Translations under genes and position numbers: made by a program
In this document: piece by piece, positions 22,036-33,078 of the stretch
Position numbering within the stretch: the stretch's first letter is position 1
How the letters are laid out: each line of letters opens with the position of its first letter
NCBI GenBank assembly: GCA_002077045.2
Contig: KZ111153.1
Location: 686,860 to 750,859, forward strand
DNA length: 64,000 bases
Direction of reading: 5' to 3'
Source: Rachicladosporium sp. CCFEE 5018
Lineage: Eukaryota > Ascomycota > Dothideomycetes > Cladosporiales > Cladosporiaceae
The notes under the pieces: model-generated
Database searches by the model: none
The model's input: the letters and a program-made list of their open reading frames with translations, nothing else
Told to the model about the DNA's origin: nothing

Positions 22036-23110
22036 ATTGCGTATCTATATACAGGAAATGAGAGCCACCTCAGAGATAATCTCTTGAGCATGCATAGCGG
22101 AATCAGAGCACGCCGTATTCGGGCTCACTAGCAGACTTCGTGGAGCCACCCAAGTACTCTGAGTTCCACTTTCGCGAAATTCAGTTCTGTGCCCCAAATC
22201 TTGGAGCCAAGCACGGTTTCTTTCTAGCCCACTCTATCAGTTACTTGCTTGTGTGCGGAACACAAGATCGTTCTTACATTCAAGCGGACGTGCTCTCTTA
22301 ATATCGAAGCATTGATACGAGGATCAAGCCGCCAGCCGCGGAATTTGGTTCTCGTTTTTGGTAGGCTTGAACGTGCTGTTAACACGTCACTGGCATTTTG
22401 ATACCACGGCATCTGGGGGATGTCACTTGCTCAATGCTGTCCTTCACGGTGTATTAAGAACAGTAGTTGGCTTCGCTCCAGTCTGATCACTCTCCCAGTT
22501 GCCTGTTCCTCGACAGAGAGATTCTATTGTGGTTCCAGGATGTGCATGCGAGGAGCGACAGCAGTGGTCAGTCTGAGCGCTAACAGCGAGCGACGGACAC
22601 TGTGGCTATTCAAGGCATTCAGATCAGCAGAGGGCAACGTTGCGCGGAGTAATTGAGAGCCGGGTAAGGGCAGACGGGATCGACTGTTATTGGGGAAAAA
22701 GGGTGCTCCAGGGTAAGCCGAAAGAGACTAGCCCTAGGTATCAATACTCCAAGCTGTACCAGTGGAGCTCAATGTTGCCAGGATCGTAGTGATGGCCTCA
22801 TTGAAGAGTGGCAGATGACTGGCGAGGTCAAGGTTGCGGACGCGCTCTCATAAGGGTGTAAGTCCATGCGTAAGCCAATTTGGGTTCACGCAATGTGCGG
22901 GCAGTGTAGACATGATAGAGAATAGCAGGTCGGTAATGTGTTGAACTTTGACTGCACATTATGTCCTTCGAGTACTTCTTGCACGCTGTGAAGGCTCCAA
23001 TAGCGACTATTCCATCTGGTATCATTCCCACAGCCCCTCACCAGAACGCCATGCACTTCATTATCTTGTGCACATGGCACGCTCCCTAAGCAGTATGGAC
23101 AGACGCCACC
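22036..23110. other. Convergent intergenic region
   Basis: About 1.1 kb between the DUF7580-like gene and the RAX1-like gene. Only short frames are present and none looks coding. No repeat or RNA gene is recognised. Confidence 0.4.
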
Positions 23111-24307
23111 TTACAGACGTCTGCCAGGTACGAAAATAAAAAGACAGCACAGGATAATGTCGAGCAGCACCACCCAAGCCAGACACATCAGCGCCCGTCT
23201 GTTGAGTAGCTTCCTATGTTGATGTCAGCTTAGTCCACTCAATATCAACATCAAGTCCACTCACCTCACAAAGGGCTCCTTGATCCTCGAGAAACTCATG
23301 AAAGTATACTCGCTGTACCCAGCCAGCGCCAGTATCGGATCCAGCATATACTGATGGCTGAATAACAGATACAGCCCTACCGTGAAGGGCAATATCTCCC
23401 AGCACCGTGTGCTCCTCTTCGCATCCAGGAAGATCAGCACGAAAGCCGTCCACAGCGCAGCAAAAAGCGCCACCAACCCGACAATCAATCTGAGCATCAT
23501 ACTCGGCTGCACGATATTACCGAGAGCCTTTGCGCGCAGGAATCCGGGGAATGCATCGCGCTCCATAGCCTGGAAGACATAGTCCTTAGCTGCGTCGAAG
23601 ACTTCGGGGTCATCGCGACCTTCTTTCTCGATGTTGTTCGTGATGTCATTGAGTATTCCTTGCGGAAGGATGATCTCGCGCTCGGCACCGGGGAGGAGGT
23701 AGGTGTAGAGGATCTTCTCTGCTGAGGCGCGGATGTCGGCGCGGGCGACTGTGTGGTTTGGGCTGCTGTTGCTATTTACCAAGGGAGATGTGTTCGAAGA
23801 GTTTGGGTTGTTCATGTAGGAGGGCCGTGGGGGAACTTCGGAGCCGGGAGTGTTGTCTTCGCTGCGTCGCAGCTCGCTGCCCTGGCTGTTGTGGGGAGAG
23901 TGCTTGTGATTGCTCGTGTTGTCGGTGCGTAGAAAGGCGCTGAGTCGCTCGTCGCCGCTCTGTCGCTGCGCTTGGCTTGGTCCCTGGTCTGATGAGGTGC
24001 GTCCTCGGTTGCTGTCGAAGTTGTCCAGCACTTGCGAAGAGCGTTTGCTTCCCGCACCGTTCTTGTCGAGCTCAGGCGTCGAGATCAGTACTGATCGTCG
24101 TAGCTCGCGCACGTAGTGTCGGCATAGCGACATGTGCTGCGAGACATCGAGCCAGAAGTCCAGGTAGTCGACGCTGCGCTGCACATCGCGCATGTAGATG
24201 TAGAAGGAGTACAGGTCTACGGGCGCTGTCGTACGGCGTTGAAGCACCTCGAACAGGTTCGGGAGCCGCTCGCGCGGGCCATCGGGCGTTGGCGTGCGTG
24301 AATCCAT
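23111..24307 (-). CDS. RAX1: RGS-domain membrane protein, RAX1-like
   Basis: Two exons, 23265-24307 and 23111-23213, with a 51-bp intron, encode 381 residues. An RGS-type helical domain is split by a long Ser/Asn-rich insert: LPNLFEVLQRRTTAPVDLYS, YLDFWLDVSQHMSLCRHY before the insert, and SAEKILYTYLLPGAEREIIL, EVFDAAKDYVFQAMERDAFP after it. Three or four hydrophobic segments follow: MMLRLIVGLVALFAALWTAF, the TVGLYLLFSHQY region, and a last one encoded wholly by exon 2 (LMCLAWVVLLDIILCCLFIF). This order is that of yeast Rax1, a cortical membrane protein for bud-site selection; in filamentous fungi it is a polarity or cortical factor. It is divergent from the vacuolar iron transporter gene. Confidence 0.85.
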
Positions 24308-25459
24308 CTGGAGGTGTATGCGCGCCCTTGGGCCTCCTCTTGATGTGCTACTCCAGGGTGTCGTCGGGGATCGCTTGTGTTTGCTGTGGCGCCGCTGCAG
24401 TCACCTGCCTGCCTGCTTGTCCTACCGCCCCTCTCGCTATGCCGGCGAGATCTTTAAACTCAGCAACTGGGTGCAGAGAGGCTGTTGTCAGTGTCCGCAA
24501 TAGCAATGGTCATTGGTATAGCGCCGGCATTGAGATTGAGACACCCCAGCTCTAGCCAATGGCGACAGTGATGTGGAGAAACCATGTTTGGCCTGCGGTA
24601 GCCAGCCCTCGAGTGGAGACAGCATCATCAAGCATCGCCAAGAGGAGCGAGAAGATCATGTTCCGTTGTCGTAGACCTCACCTCTCTTTCTTGGTCATAA
24701 TAGATGATATCATAATCAGAAAGAGAACATGTTCGACGGATGGGTTCACGACGTTCACCACGCAGAAGTCAAGACCCAAGGCACACTCCTAGTTATCTTT
24801 CTCCACTCCTTCTGTCGATACGTACTTTGCTATGCAACTATACTGCTCTCCAAACCTAACAACCACCGGCGACAGCTGGCACAGAGATGCAGACTGCGAG
24901 GACCTGCGTCAATACTTGCGGTCTGACGTACGTAAAGTCAGCGTGATCTTAAAGCCACGCTGCACTGTTAACGACAGACCTTTGCTCAGGCCCCAAGGTA
25001 GTACATTCCTCTCACACCGTGGTCGTCTGGCTGCTCCACACGCTCAGCATTTGTGCTCCCGTGCAAGGCAAGTACCACCTTCTCATACTCGTCCTCCATG
25101 TTTCTTCCTTCGTCTCGGCCGAGCTGTGTTGCCACATCTGATACTGCGACAATCTGATGGAATATCTTTTCGCACGCTGTATCTGATCCGCCGATTACAC
25201 GTCAGTCAACAACCTCGCCACTGCATCATACACAGTGACATGTCACCAGAATGTCACTGCAACCAAACCTTGCGGTGCACGACTTCCTTGATATATGCCT
25301 TCCTGTTTGCTTGACATTGGGATGAACGGTTTCATCAACTCTAAGATCTCTTACACTTGAACAGAACCCCACGAACAACAGCTGTCGCCCTTCGCCCAGA
25401 TAACAGAACCCATCCCCTCTTAAAGCTGCCTTTGCAATTCAACGGACAAAGCAGTCGAG
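24308..25459. other. Divergent intergenic region, RAX1-like / CCC1
   Basis: 1.15 kb holding both promoters. A 160-codon frame at 24832-25314 shows no family resemblance and is probably chance. No iron-responsive site could be assigned with confidence. Confidence 0.4.
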
Positions 25460-26325
25460 ATGTCTCCAGCATCCCCTCCCAGTGCGATCGCAAGTGAAAA
25501 TGAGAAGCCTCTCTCCTCTACCGCCTCAACAGACATGGAAGCTGGACATCGACCACAGCACAAGGAACGGCACACAGCCCACACCGACCTCGTCCGCGAC
25601 GTGATCATCGGCTTCAGCGATGGTCTCACAGTCCCATTCGCACTCACTGCCGGTCTCTCGTCTCTCGGCAGCTCCAAGCTCGTCATCCTCGGTGGACTGG
25701 CTGAGTTGTTCTCCGGCGCTATCTCCATGGGCCTTGGCGCTTACCTCGCTGGTGTGACGGATAAGAAGCATTACGAAGTCGAGCGTGCGCGTGAGGTACA
25801 GGAAGTGCGCGACACGCCTGAGGCCGAAGAAGAGGAAATCTATGAATTGTTGGGGAAGTATGGTGTTGGGAGGGAGGCAAGTGCAGGGGTTGTCGAAAGC
25901 CTGAAGTCGAATGAGGATATGTGGGTGAAGTATGCTGCCCCTTCCACATCCTCTCGAATTCATATCGTTAGACTAACAACATTCGCAGATTCATGATGGA
26001 CTTCGAGCTCCAGCTCACCCTCCCCGAATCTTCCGCCTGGATCGAAGGCCTCGTCATGGCTTTCTCTTACATGTTCGGCGGCTTCCTCCCCATGATCCCG
26101 TACTTCTGCTTCAAGCAAGTCCTTCACGCACTCTACACCTCCATCGGCATCACGGCGTTCATCCTGCTGTTGTTCGGGTATATAAAGGCGATAGTGACGG
26201 GAACGACGAAGCGGGATGCGATGTGGAGTGCTGTACAGACACTGGTGATCGGCGCGGCCGCGGCAGGAGTGAGTTACGGGATTGTCAAGGGGATTAATGG
26301 GGTGGAGGGCGTGCAGGCTGCGTGA
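25460..26325 (+). CDS. CCC1: Vacuolar iron/manganese transporter, CCC1/VIT1 family
   Basis: Two exons, 25460-25929 and 25989-26325, with a 59-bp intron, give 268 residues. The family signature is clear: DLVRDVIIGFSDGLTVPFAL in the first transmembrane segment with the conserved aspartate, TAGLSSLGSSKLVILGGLAE, LFSGAISMGLGAYLAG, a cytosolic Glu-rich helical hairpin (YEVERAREVQEVRDTPEAEE), then after the splice FMMDFELQLTLPES, GLVMAFSYMFGGFLPMIPYF and two more hydrophobic segments. Five transmembrane segments are expected. The protein moves cytosolic Fe2+ or Mn2+ into the vacuole in exchange for protons and protects against metal excess. Its hydrophilic N-terminus of about 40 residues is usual for fungal members. 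Confidence 0.93.
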
Positions 26326-26864
26326 AGGTACAATTCTCGCCAGGTGAACGCATTGCTCAAGGCTAAGGGCACGCATGTAGAACTATAGTTACAGGTAGAC
26401 TCCTCTATCACCTCCGTATCCTCATATGTTCGAAGGACCTAGGTCGATCATTGGTACCAATCAGTGAAGCCATGGTGCTGGCGAGGCTGGGAGACAGCTC
26501 CAGTGGTCAGTAAAAGCCCATATCGATATACTCCATCATCATGAGAGACTGTCTATAAGACTCCAGTATGTCGTACTGCAATGAGAGCATGTGCTGTGAA
26601 CACCTCATGCAGCTGTCAAGTGAATGGTTTGTCACGTGCTGAAGCCCTGGTTGCCTGAGGTAGCAAGACAACGCACGGATGAAACCGTCACTTTGTGTTT
26701 TACTGCACATGTTGAGGCGGACCGCATCACATCACAAACACCAGCAACTCGATCACTCTTGATCTTACCCACTACACACTCTCGTAACTTCTCCCCTGCA
26801 ACACATAGCAGGCTCTCGACATACGACATAGCCATACCACCTCTTGTACATCCACAACCGCATC
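26326..26864. promoter_or_regulatory. Intergenic region upstream of the Ran GTPase gene
   Basis: 539 bp hold the 3' UTR of the iron transporter and the promoter of the Ran gene. The 60 bp before the Ran start are rich in CA/AC and AT, as in 5' UTRs of strongly expressed fungal genes. No further element is assigned. Confidence 0.4.
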
Positions 26865-27707
26865 ATGGCGGAGCAACAGACCCCCACCTTCAAGTTGGTG
26901 CTCGTTGGTGATGGTGGTACCGGCAAGGTGAGTGGCGAACATGCGCCCAGTGATGCGTAGAGTATGGCAATTCACCAAGAACGATACTGACGCATCTCGC
27001 TTTGCAGACCACCTTCGTCAAGCGTCATTTGACCGGCGAGTTCGAGAAGAAGTACATCGCCACGCTGGGAGTGGAAGTCCACCCCCTCGGCTTCACCACG
27101 GTAAGCAGCACCACCCCCCACCCTATCAGCTTAGCGTCAAACCACTAAAACTGTCTAGAACCTCGGCCAGATCCAGTTCGACGTCTGGGACACAGCAGGA
27201 CAAGAGAAGTTCGGCGGTCTCCGTGACGGCTACTACATCAACGGGCAATGCGGCATCATCATGTTCGACGTCACCTCGCGCATCACCTACAAGAACGTCC
27301 CCAACTGGCACCGCGATCTCGTGCGCGTGTGCGAGAACATCCCCATTGTTCTCACGGGCAACAAGGTGGACGTCAAGGAGCGCAAGGTCAAGGCCAAGAC
27401 GATCACGTTCCACCGCAAGAAGAATCTGCAGTACTACGATATCTCGGCGAAGAGCAACTACAACTTCGAGAAGCCATTCTTGTGGTTGGCCAGGAAATTG
27501 GTGGGGAACCAGAGCTTGGTGAGTTGGCTGGTGTTGAAGGCAGTGAGAGAATGGAAGGTACTGACTGCATCGTAGGAGTTTGTCGCTGCACCCGCGCTTG
27601 CGCCTCCAGAAGTCCAGGTCGACCAGGCCGCCATGGCCCAGTACCAGCAGGAACTGGCCGCAGCCTCCGAGATGCCGCTGCCTGACGAGGACGATGCCGA
27701 TTTGTAA
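26865..27707 (+). CDS. GSP1: Ran GTPase (GSP1 orthologue)
   Basis: Four exons, 26865-26927, 27008-27100, 27159-27518 and 27576-27707, give 215 residues, the normal Ran length. All nucleotide-binding motifs are present: [20 protein letters not shown] (P-loop), ATLGVEVHPLGFTT (switch I), WDTAGQEKFGGLRDGYYI (switch II), GNKVDVKERKVKAK and SAKSNYNFEKPFLW. The C-terminus ends in the acidic Ran tail DEDDADL. Ran sets the direction of nucleocytoplasmic transport with importins and exportins and acts in spindle assembly. One intron lies directly after the P-loop lysine codon. The ATG at 26865 is the only in-frame start before the P-loop and gives the standard N-terminus. Confidence 0.97.
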
Positions 27708-28351
27708 GCGCGCAATCGAGGTCACACGGATCACTAGCGTTTCAGAAGTTGAGGGATACGATCACAAAGGCAGTGAGTGGAAGTACTCAGGGCGAACATG
27801 GCACGGCAAGATACACTTGAGCGAAGGCTGTGAAGATAACAACTCCTTGTGCTGCTACCGACGAGTGACAAGCATGCTGTGGGTGAGCGAGATGGCTAGG
27901 AGAGAAAGTTACATGATGCAACACTACCACTGCTGCCTCTGCAAAGCGACGGCGTTTGCTTCCACGACATCCCAGCACACAGCCACTCAGTGGCAGAGCT
28001 GGCTTTAGAATAGATCAAGATTGCACAGATATTCCCCAATGATGAAAAGTTGCAACTCCACTTCGCTCACGTCTCTTTGCTAGTAGTACCGTCAGCTGCA
28101 CCCTTTCGATCGAGAAATCGTAACATGGCCAAAGCCGTGATCCTCTCTTATGCTCTGCAAGGCTGCGGAGAGGTAGGAGATCACTCGACTTGTTCCGTGC
28201 TCTTCGGACCGTCGAGGACCCATCCCTCCATTGTACAGCGGAATGCACTTCGCTGTTGCCGTGAACCGAATAGCAGCGCTGGGTGCCTGCGAGATCCGAA
28301 GGGATATAGGTATCTGCTATGTACAAAGCCTTATCTAACTCCATATCAACC
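27708..28351. other. Convergent intergenic region
   Basis: 644 bp between the 3' ends of the Ran and esterase genes. No coding signal or repeat is seen. Confidence 0.4.
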
Positions 28352-29429
28352 TCACGCCTTCCCATTCGCCAACAACCATTCTGCACCCTTCACCGAATCC
28401 TCAACAAACTTCCCACTACTCTTCATCTGCGGGAACACCCCCCAAAACCCATGCGGCAAGCCAGGATAAACATCAACCTTCGTCTTGATACCTAGATCCT
28501 GCCGCAAGATTCTCTCATAGACGAACGCCTCGTCCCGCAACGGATCCGCGCCACAGATCTGGAAGTACGTCGTCGGTTGACCTTTGTGCCCTGACTTCCA
28601 ATTCAGCACGCTGAGAAGCGGGTTGGAGCGTTGCGAGGCGTCGGGGACGTAGTTATCGATGAAGAGGTCCATGGCTTTTTCGCTGAGGATGGCGGCGTTT
28701 TTGTTTTGCTCGTAGGACATCAGGTCGGGCTTGTACTTTTCGGGGTAGGATTTATTGTTGCAGAGGGCTGGGATCATGAGGTGTGCTCCTGTGATTGAGA
28801 AGGCAAGGGGAGTGTCTTGAGCGAGGTGGGAGACGACTGCGGCGAGGTTGCCGCCGGCGGAGGTGCCGGCTACGATGAAACCTTTACTTGGATCGGAGGA
28901 CAGGAGGGTGGTGGCGTTGTCGGCTGCCCAGACTGTCGCGTCCCAGCAATCGTGAGCAGCTGCAGGGAAGACGTGTTCGGGCGCGAGACGGTAGTCGACA
29001 TTGACGACACTGCATCCCAGCCTGCCACACAGGTTCCGACAGAGCAGCTCCTCGTTCTCCAAGCCACCTATGCAGAACCCTCCGCCATGGTAAATCACCG
29101 CAAGCGGCCCACCAGACTTCTCAGGGACGTAAGTTCGCACGGTGATCTTACTCCCATCGCGGACGGTGATCTCATGGTCTTTCTCCTCCTTGATGCCCTT
29201 CACAGGCTCGAAATTGGCGGTCATGGCTTTCTTAGCTTCTGTGATCCAGGTGCGCATTGATGCGATGTCGGGAAACATGCCTAGGTCTGGAGCTTGGCCA
29301 CCGATGGACTTGAGGAGCTGAATATCGTTCAGCAGTGGTGTGGGTGTACTGAGTATGGCGTGTAGGGCTTACCTCGTTCCATTCTTCTGTCGGCTCGCTG
29401 AGCGACTTCCAGTCTTTGATGTCCGCCAT
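28352..29429 (-). CDS. Alpha/beta hydrolase, HSL-type esterase
   Basis: Two exons, 29373-29429 and 28352-29317, with a 55-bp intron, give 340 residues. Motifs of the hormone-sensitive-lipase (bacterial family IV-like) group are visible: YHGGGFCIGG for the oxyanion hole, VNVDYRLAPEHVFPAA, the nucleophile elbow GTSAGGNLAA, the acid site region CGADPLRDEA and the catalytic histidine in GLPHGFW. The N-terminal cap begins MADIKDWKSLSEPTEEWNE. No signal peptide is present, so it probably acts in the cytosol on short-chain esters; detoxification or secondary metabolism are common roles, but the substrate is not predictable. The first-exon start is supported by in-phase joining. Confidence 0.9.
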
Positions 29430-31386
29430 GGTGCAGTCTAAGAAGTTGTCCTACGCGACGACAAAGGAGAGATATGGCAGAGGATGTGAGGTGAAGATAC
29501 CTACCTTCGAGCACAAGGTCTCCATAGTAAGGAAGTCAGATGCACGTGGAGTACGCGTTCGGCCCCCATCACAGCCGCTCCGGTAAAGGCACGGTTTGGA
29601 GACCTCGGTGACAGGGCAACGCTTCGAGTGCGGGGACATGTAGAAGTGGTCATGTGTTTGTGTCAAAGGAACGGGACTGCAGACGAGCTATGCCCCGGCT
29701 ACATAACGTTGGTCTTGGCATGATGTTGATCGACAGTACTGAGGGAGTACGACAGCGACTTTTCATCGCATGTGAGCTGGCAGCGATTTACACGCTATCG
29801 GAGGTACCTGGAACATTGCAACAAGCTTACTCTTACGGTGCTAAAACTCCCCAACGCTCCCTTGCTATCGATCCATCTGTCATAGGGCTACCAAATGTCC
29901 AGGATCACCTGAATGTGGATGCATCTACCTACAACACCCTCGCTTCTCTAGAGATTTGAGAGGTAGGAATTGCTGATAAATATTCAGCTGCGACCGTGAT
30001 CTGGTGAGTAGCTGCTTCTAGGAGAGGCTATGGCCACGCAACGGCGCGATGCGGTATCGTAGCACTCTCCGTCAACGTTACAACATCAATCAGCTATAGT
30101 GGACACGCTGGCAGGGGCGTAGGAGCGTTACAGGCTTTTCAAGAAACGGGGGTCTACACCTCGCGCTCAGCTCCATCAGACGAGCGTGGGAATCGCGTGC
30201 TACTTGCCGCAAGCCGTGCCAGTGGAATATTCAGCCGAGACTCATAGCAGCGCGGCTTGTGGGTTCCAAGGACCTGCATCGCAGCTCGGAAGCTGCGAAC
30301 ATTCGCCCCCGAGAACTCGAATCACGGCTTGGACGAGCCAGGTATTGGTCGAGCACAAACCGGAGACAAGCTGAGACCTGTATCGATCAACGACAGGGGC
30401 TCGAAACCCTCCAAGGCCAACCTCAGAACGCATTTAGGCGGCAAGGATCCGACGAGATTGACCGCAAAGTACGTCCGGCCCAGAGATCCTCTGATTGATG
30501 CTCAGCTCTATGCCCTGGTTGTATTGGATCAAGTCTCGAAGCGAGGGGTCTCTGCATTCCGTGTGCTCATGCCCTACGACGGGAAGCAGTCGAGGACGTC
30601 AATCCCATCGGCTTTTCGGGGATTTGTCGACACTGTCAGCACAGCTGGTGATTGTTGCAGGCTTGCAGGTATTGCCCGCTCATGGCGACGTGTGCGTGGC
30701 AAATCGACAGTGGTTCCATCTGATGCCGCCTCTCAGCCATGTCAGCTCGCAAACCTGCACTCATAGGGGCTAGAGCAGGAATCCTGAGGTCCCTGAGACG
30801 CCAAGATCGAGACACTCCTACTGATGTGAGAGAGGCACCGTGTCAGCACCTTGCGTCCGTATACACTACGCAACGGACTACCCCCTGGCTAGCATCGCAA
30901 CCTGTTTAGCTCCGTGTCGGTCGTGTCAGAATTTTCACGCGGCAAGATGTGCAAAGCCATGCTGCGCTCCCAAAACTCTCGAAGCAAGTTACCAAAAAGC
31001 GACGCTCCCGAGACGAGCTGCCGGTACTAAGAGTCAGCATGATCAGACGATGATCTCGCCATAAAGGCCCAGAACACGCAGCTGATGTGATCCTACACGC
31101 GAGTGATGTTGGCCTCTGACGGATGGAGTATCGCTAGGGCGCATTGGCCCTCGGTTAGTGTGTTGTTTGGCGGGGTCGTTCTTGCCCCACCTTGCAGAAC
31201 AGCACAGCAACAGAACAACGCTCAGCCCTCAAATGACGAGAGCCAATGTGTGTGTGCATACGGCGCGGTAAATTTCATGTCCCGGTCAGAGTTGGCGTGG
31301 CAAGGTATATATATTCCCGGACTGTCTCTCCTTTCTCCACCCCTCTGCTGTATCTCATAACATCGCTATTGAGAAAACCCGCAACC
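29430..31386. other. Longest gene-poor stretch, about 1.95 kb, divergent
   Basis: The region lies between the esterase and aldehyde dehydrogenase starts. Overlapping short frames around 30186-30773 and 29654-29959 lack family sequence and disagree with each other; I regard them as chance. The proximal promoter of the dehydrogenase, with a TATA element, is at its right end. The rest shows nothing I can name. Confidence 0.4.
31306..31314 (+). promoter_or_regulatory. TATA-box-like element of the aldehyde dehydrogenase gene
   Basis: TATATATAT lies about 80 bp before the start codon at 31387 and is followed by a CT-rich leader, as in inducible or strongly expressed fungal genes. Confidence 0.55.
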
Positions 31387-32877
31387 ATGTCTCCATCCAA
31401 GGTCTCCACGATTAAGTTCGACGAGTTCTATAACATCATCGACGGTGAGCAGCGCGGCTCCAAAAATCAGCACCATGGCATCGACCCCACCACTGGCGAG
31501 GAGTCCTGGGGCGTGCCCATTGGCAACCAGCAAGACGTAGACGATGCCGTGGTCAGCGCGCAAAAGGCGTTCGAGAAGTACCGCTACACCACGCTCGAGA
31601 AGCGCAAGGAGCTCCTGCAAAGATACGTCGATGCGTTCAACTCCCACTCCGAAGAAATGGTCGAGCTGTTGTGCAAGGAGACGGGAAAGCCGAAGCAGTT
31701 CGCGCAGATGGAGGTCGGCGGCGTGGCTGCATTCATCGGACATCATCTTACTCTCGACATCCCAGAGGACAAGCTCGAGGATGACGAGAAGGTCATTACC
31801 ACCCGCTACTTTCCGCTTGGTGTCGTTGGTGCCATCTGTCCATGGTGAGTAACGCCGTGCCCACCACAATCAGCTGCGATACTGATATGCTACAGGAACT
31901 TCCCGCTCATCCTGTCTCTCGGCAAGATGGCCCCAGCTCTCCTCACTGGCAATACCATCATCATCAAGCCTTCCCCGTTCACTCCCTACACTACGCTGAA
32001 AGCCATTGAGATCGCACAAGAAATCTACGAGCCTGGTGTAGTCCAAGTCATTGGCGGCGACGATAAGCTCGGCCCGCTCCTGACAGCCCACCCCGGCATC
32101 GCCAAGATTTCCTTCACTGGCTCCATTGCCACGGGTAAGAAGATCATGGCCGCCTGCGCCAACACTCTCAAGCGCGTGACCCTCGAGCTCGGCGGCAACG
32201 ACGCCTCAATCATCCTCCCCGACGTAGACATCAAGAAGATCGCCCCCGAAGTCGTCATGGGCGCCTTCCAGAACTCAGGCCAAGTCTGCGTCGCTACAAA
32301 GCGCATCTACATCCACAAAGACATCTACGATGAGTTCCTGCAGGAGATGGTGAACTTCACCAAGACAATCAAGACCGGCGACAGCAACTCCGGCTCCCTC
32401 CTCGGACCAGTGCAGAACAAGATGCAATACGAGCGTGTCAAGGGCTTCTTCGAGGACACCAAGGCAAAGGGCTACAAGATCGCTGTCGGTGCCGACACAG
32501 TCCCAAGCGGCAACGGCTTCTTCATCACCCCAACCATCATCGACAACCCACCCAACGACTCGCGCATTATCCAGGAGGAGCCCTTCGGTCCTATCGTCCC
32601 CACGCAGCCATGGGACGATGAGGAGGAGGTTATCCGCCGCGCGAACAACACCAACACCGGGCTTGGTGCTTGTGTCTGGGGCAAGAACGAGAAGCACGCT
32701 GAGGCTATTGCTAAGCGTCTTGAGGCCGGCAGTGTGTTTGTCAACTCTTTCGAGAAGCCTACACCCCAGGCTGTCTTCGGTGGACACAAGGAGAGCGGTA
32801 TTGGTGGCGAGTGGGGCAAGGATGGCCTCAAGGCTTACTGCAATGCGCACGTTATTCACTTGTACAAGCAGAAATAG
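31387..32877 (+). CDS. NAD(P)-dependent aldehyde dehydrogenase
   Basis: Two exons, 31387-31844 and 31896-32877, with a 51-bp intron, give 479 residues. The start at 31387 (MSPSKVSTIKF) is chosen because the frame upstream of it has no ALDH sequence. Landmarks: GVVGAICPWNFPL spanning the splice, GNTIIIKPSPFTP for cofactor binding, KISFTGSIATGKKIM, the general-base glutamate in TLELGGND, the catalytic cysteine in FQNSGQVCVATKR, EEPFGPIVP, and NSFEKPTPQAVFGGHKESGI at the C-terminal side. It oxidises an aldehyde to the acid. Resemblance to succinate-semialdehyde or generic PutA-like cytosolic enzymes is noted; the substrate cannot be fixed. No mitochondrial presequence is seen. Confidence 0.93.
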
Positions 32878-33078
32878 ATGGGTGGTGTAACGATGAAGTG
32901 GCGGCTGTATGTAACGACTGTACATGACACATTCGCTGCGATACTCACTGCTCTGCTCGGTCGTCTCAGTAGCGTATTACCGGTTCCAATAACTAGGTTT
33001 ACGTAGCAAAACTACTTTTCCGTCTTCTCTTGTGGTGCTGACAGGCCGTCACATCTGACCTGACGCGCCACTGATATC

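Noticed and set aside
24832..25314. 160-codon open frame upstream of the iron transporter
   Set aside because: No domain-like pattern, odd composition, and it overlaps the expected promoter; judged chance.
30186..30773. Cluster of overlapping open frames in the 2-kb gap
   Set aside because: The frames disagree with one another, none reads as a known family and no splice pattern unites them.
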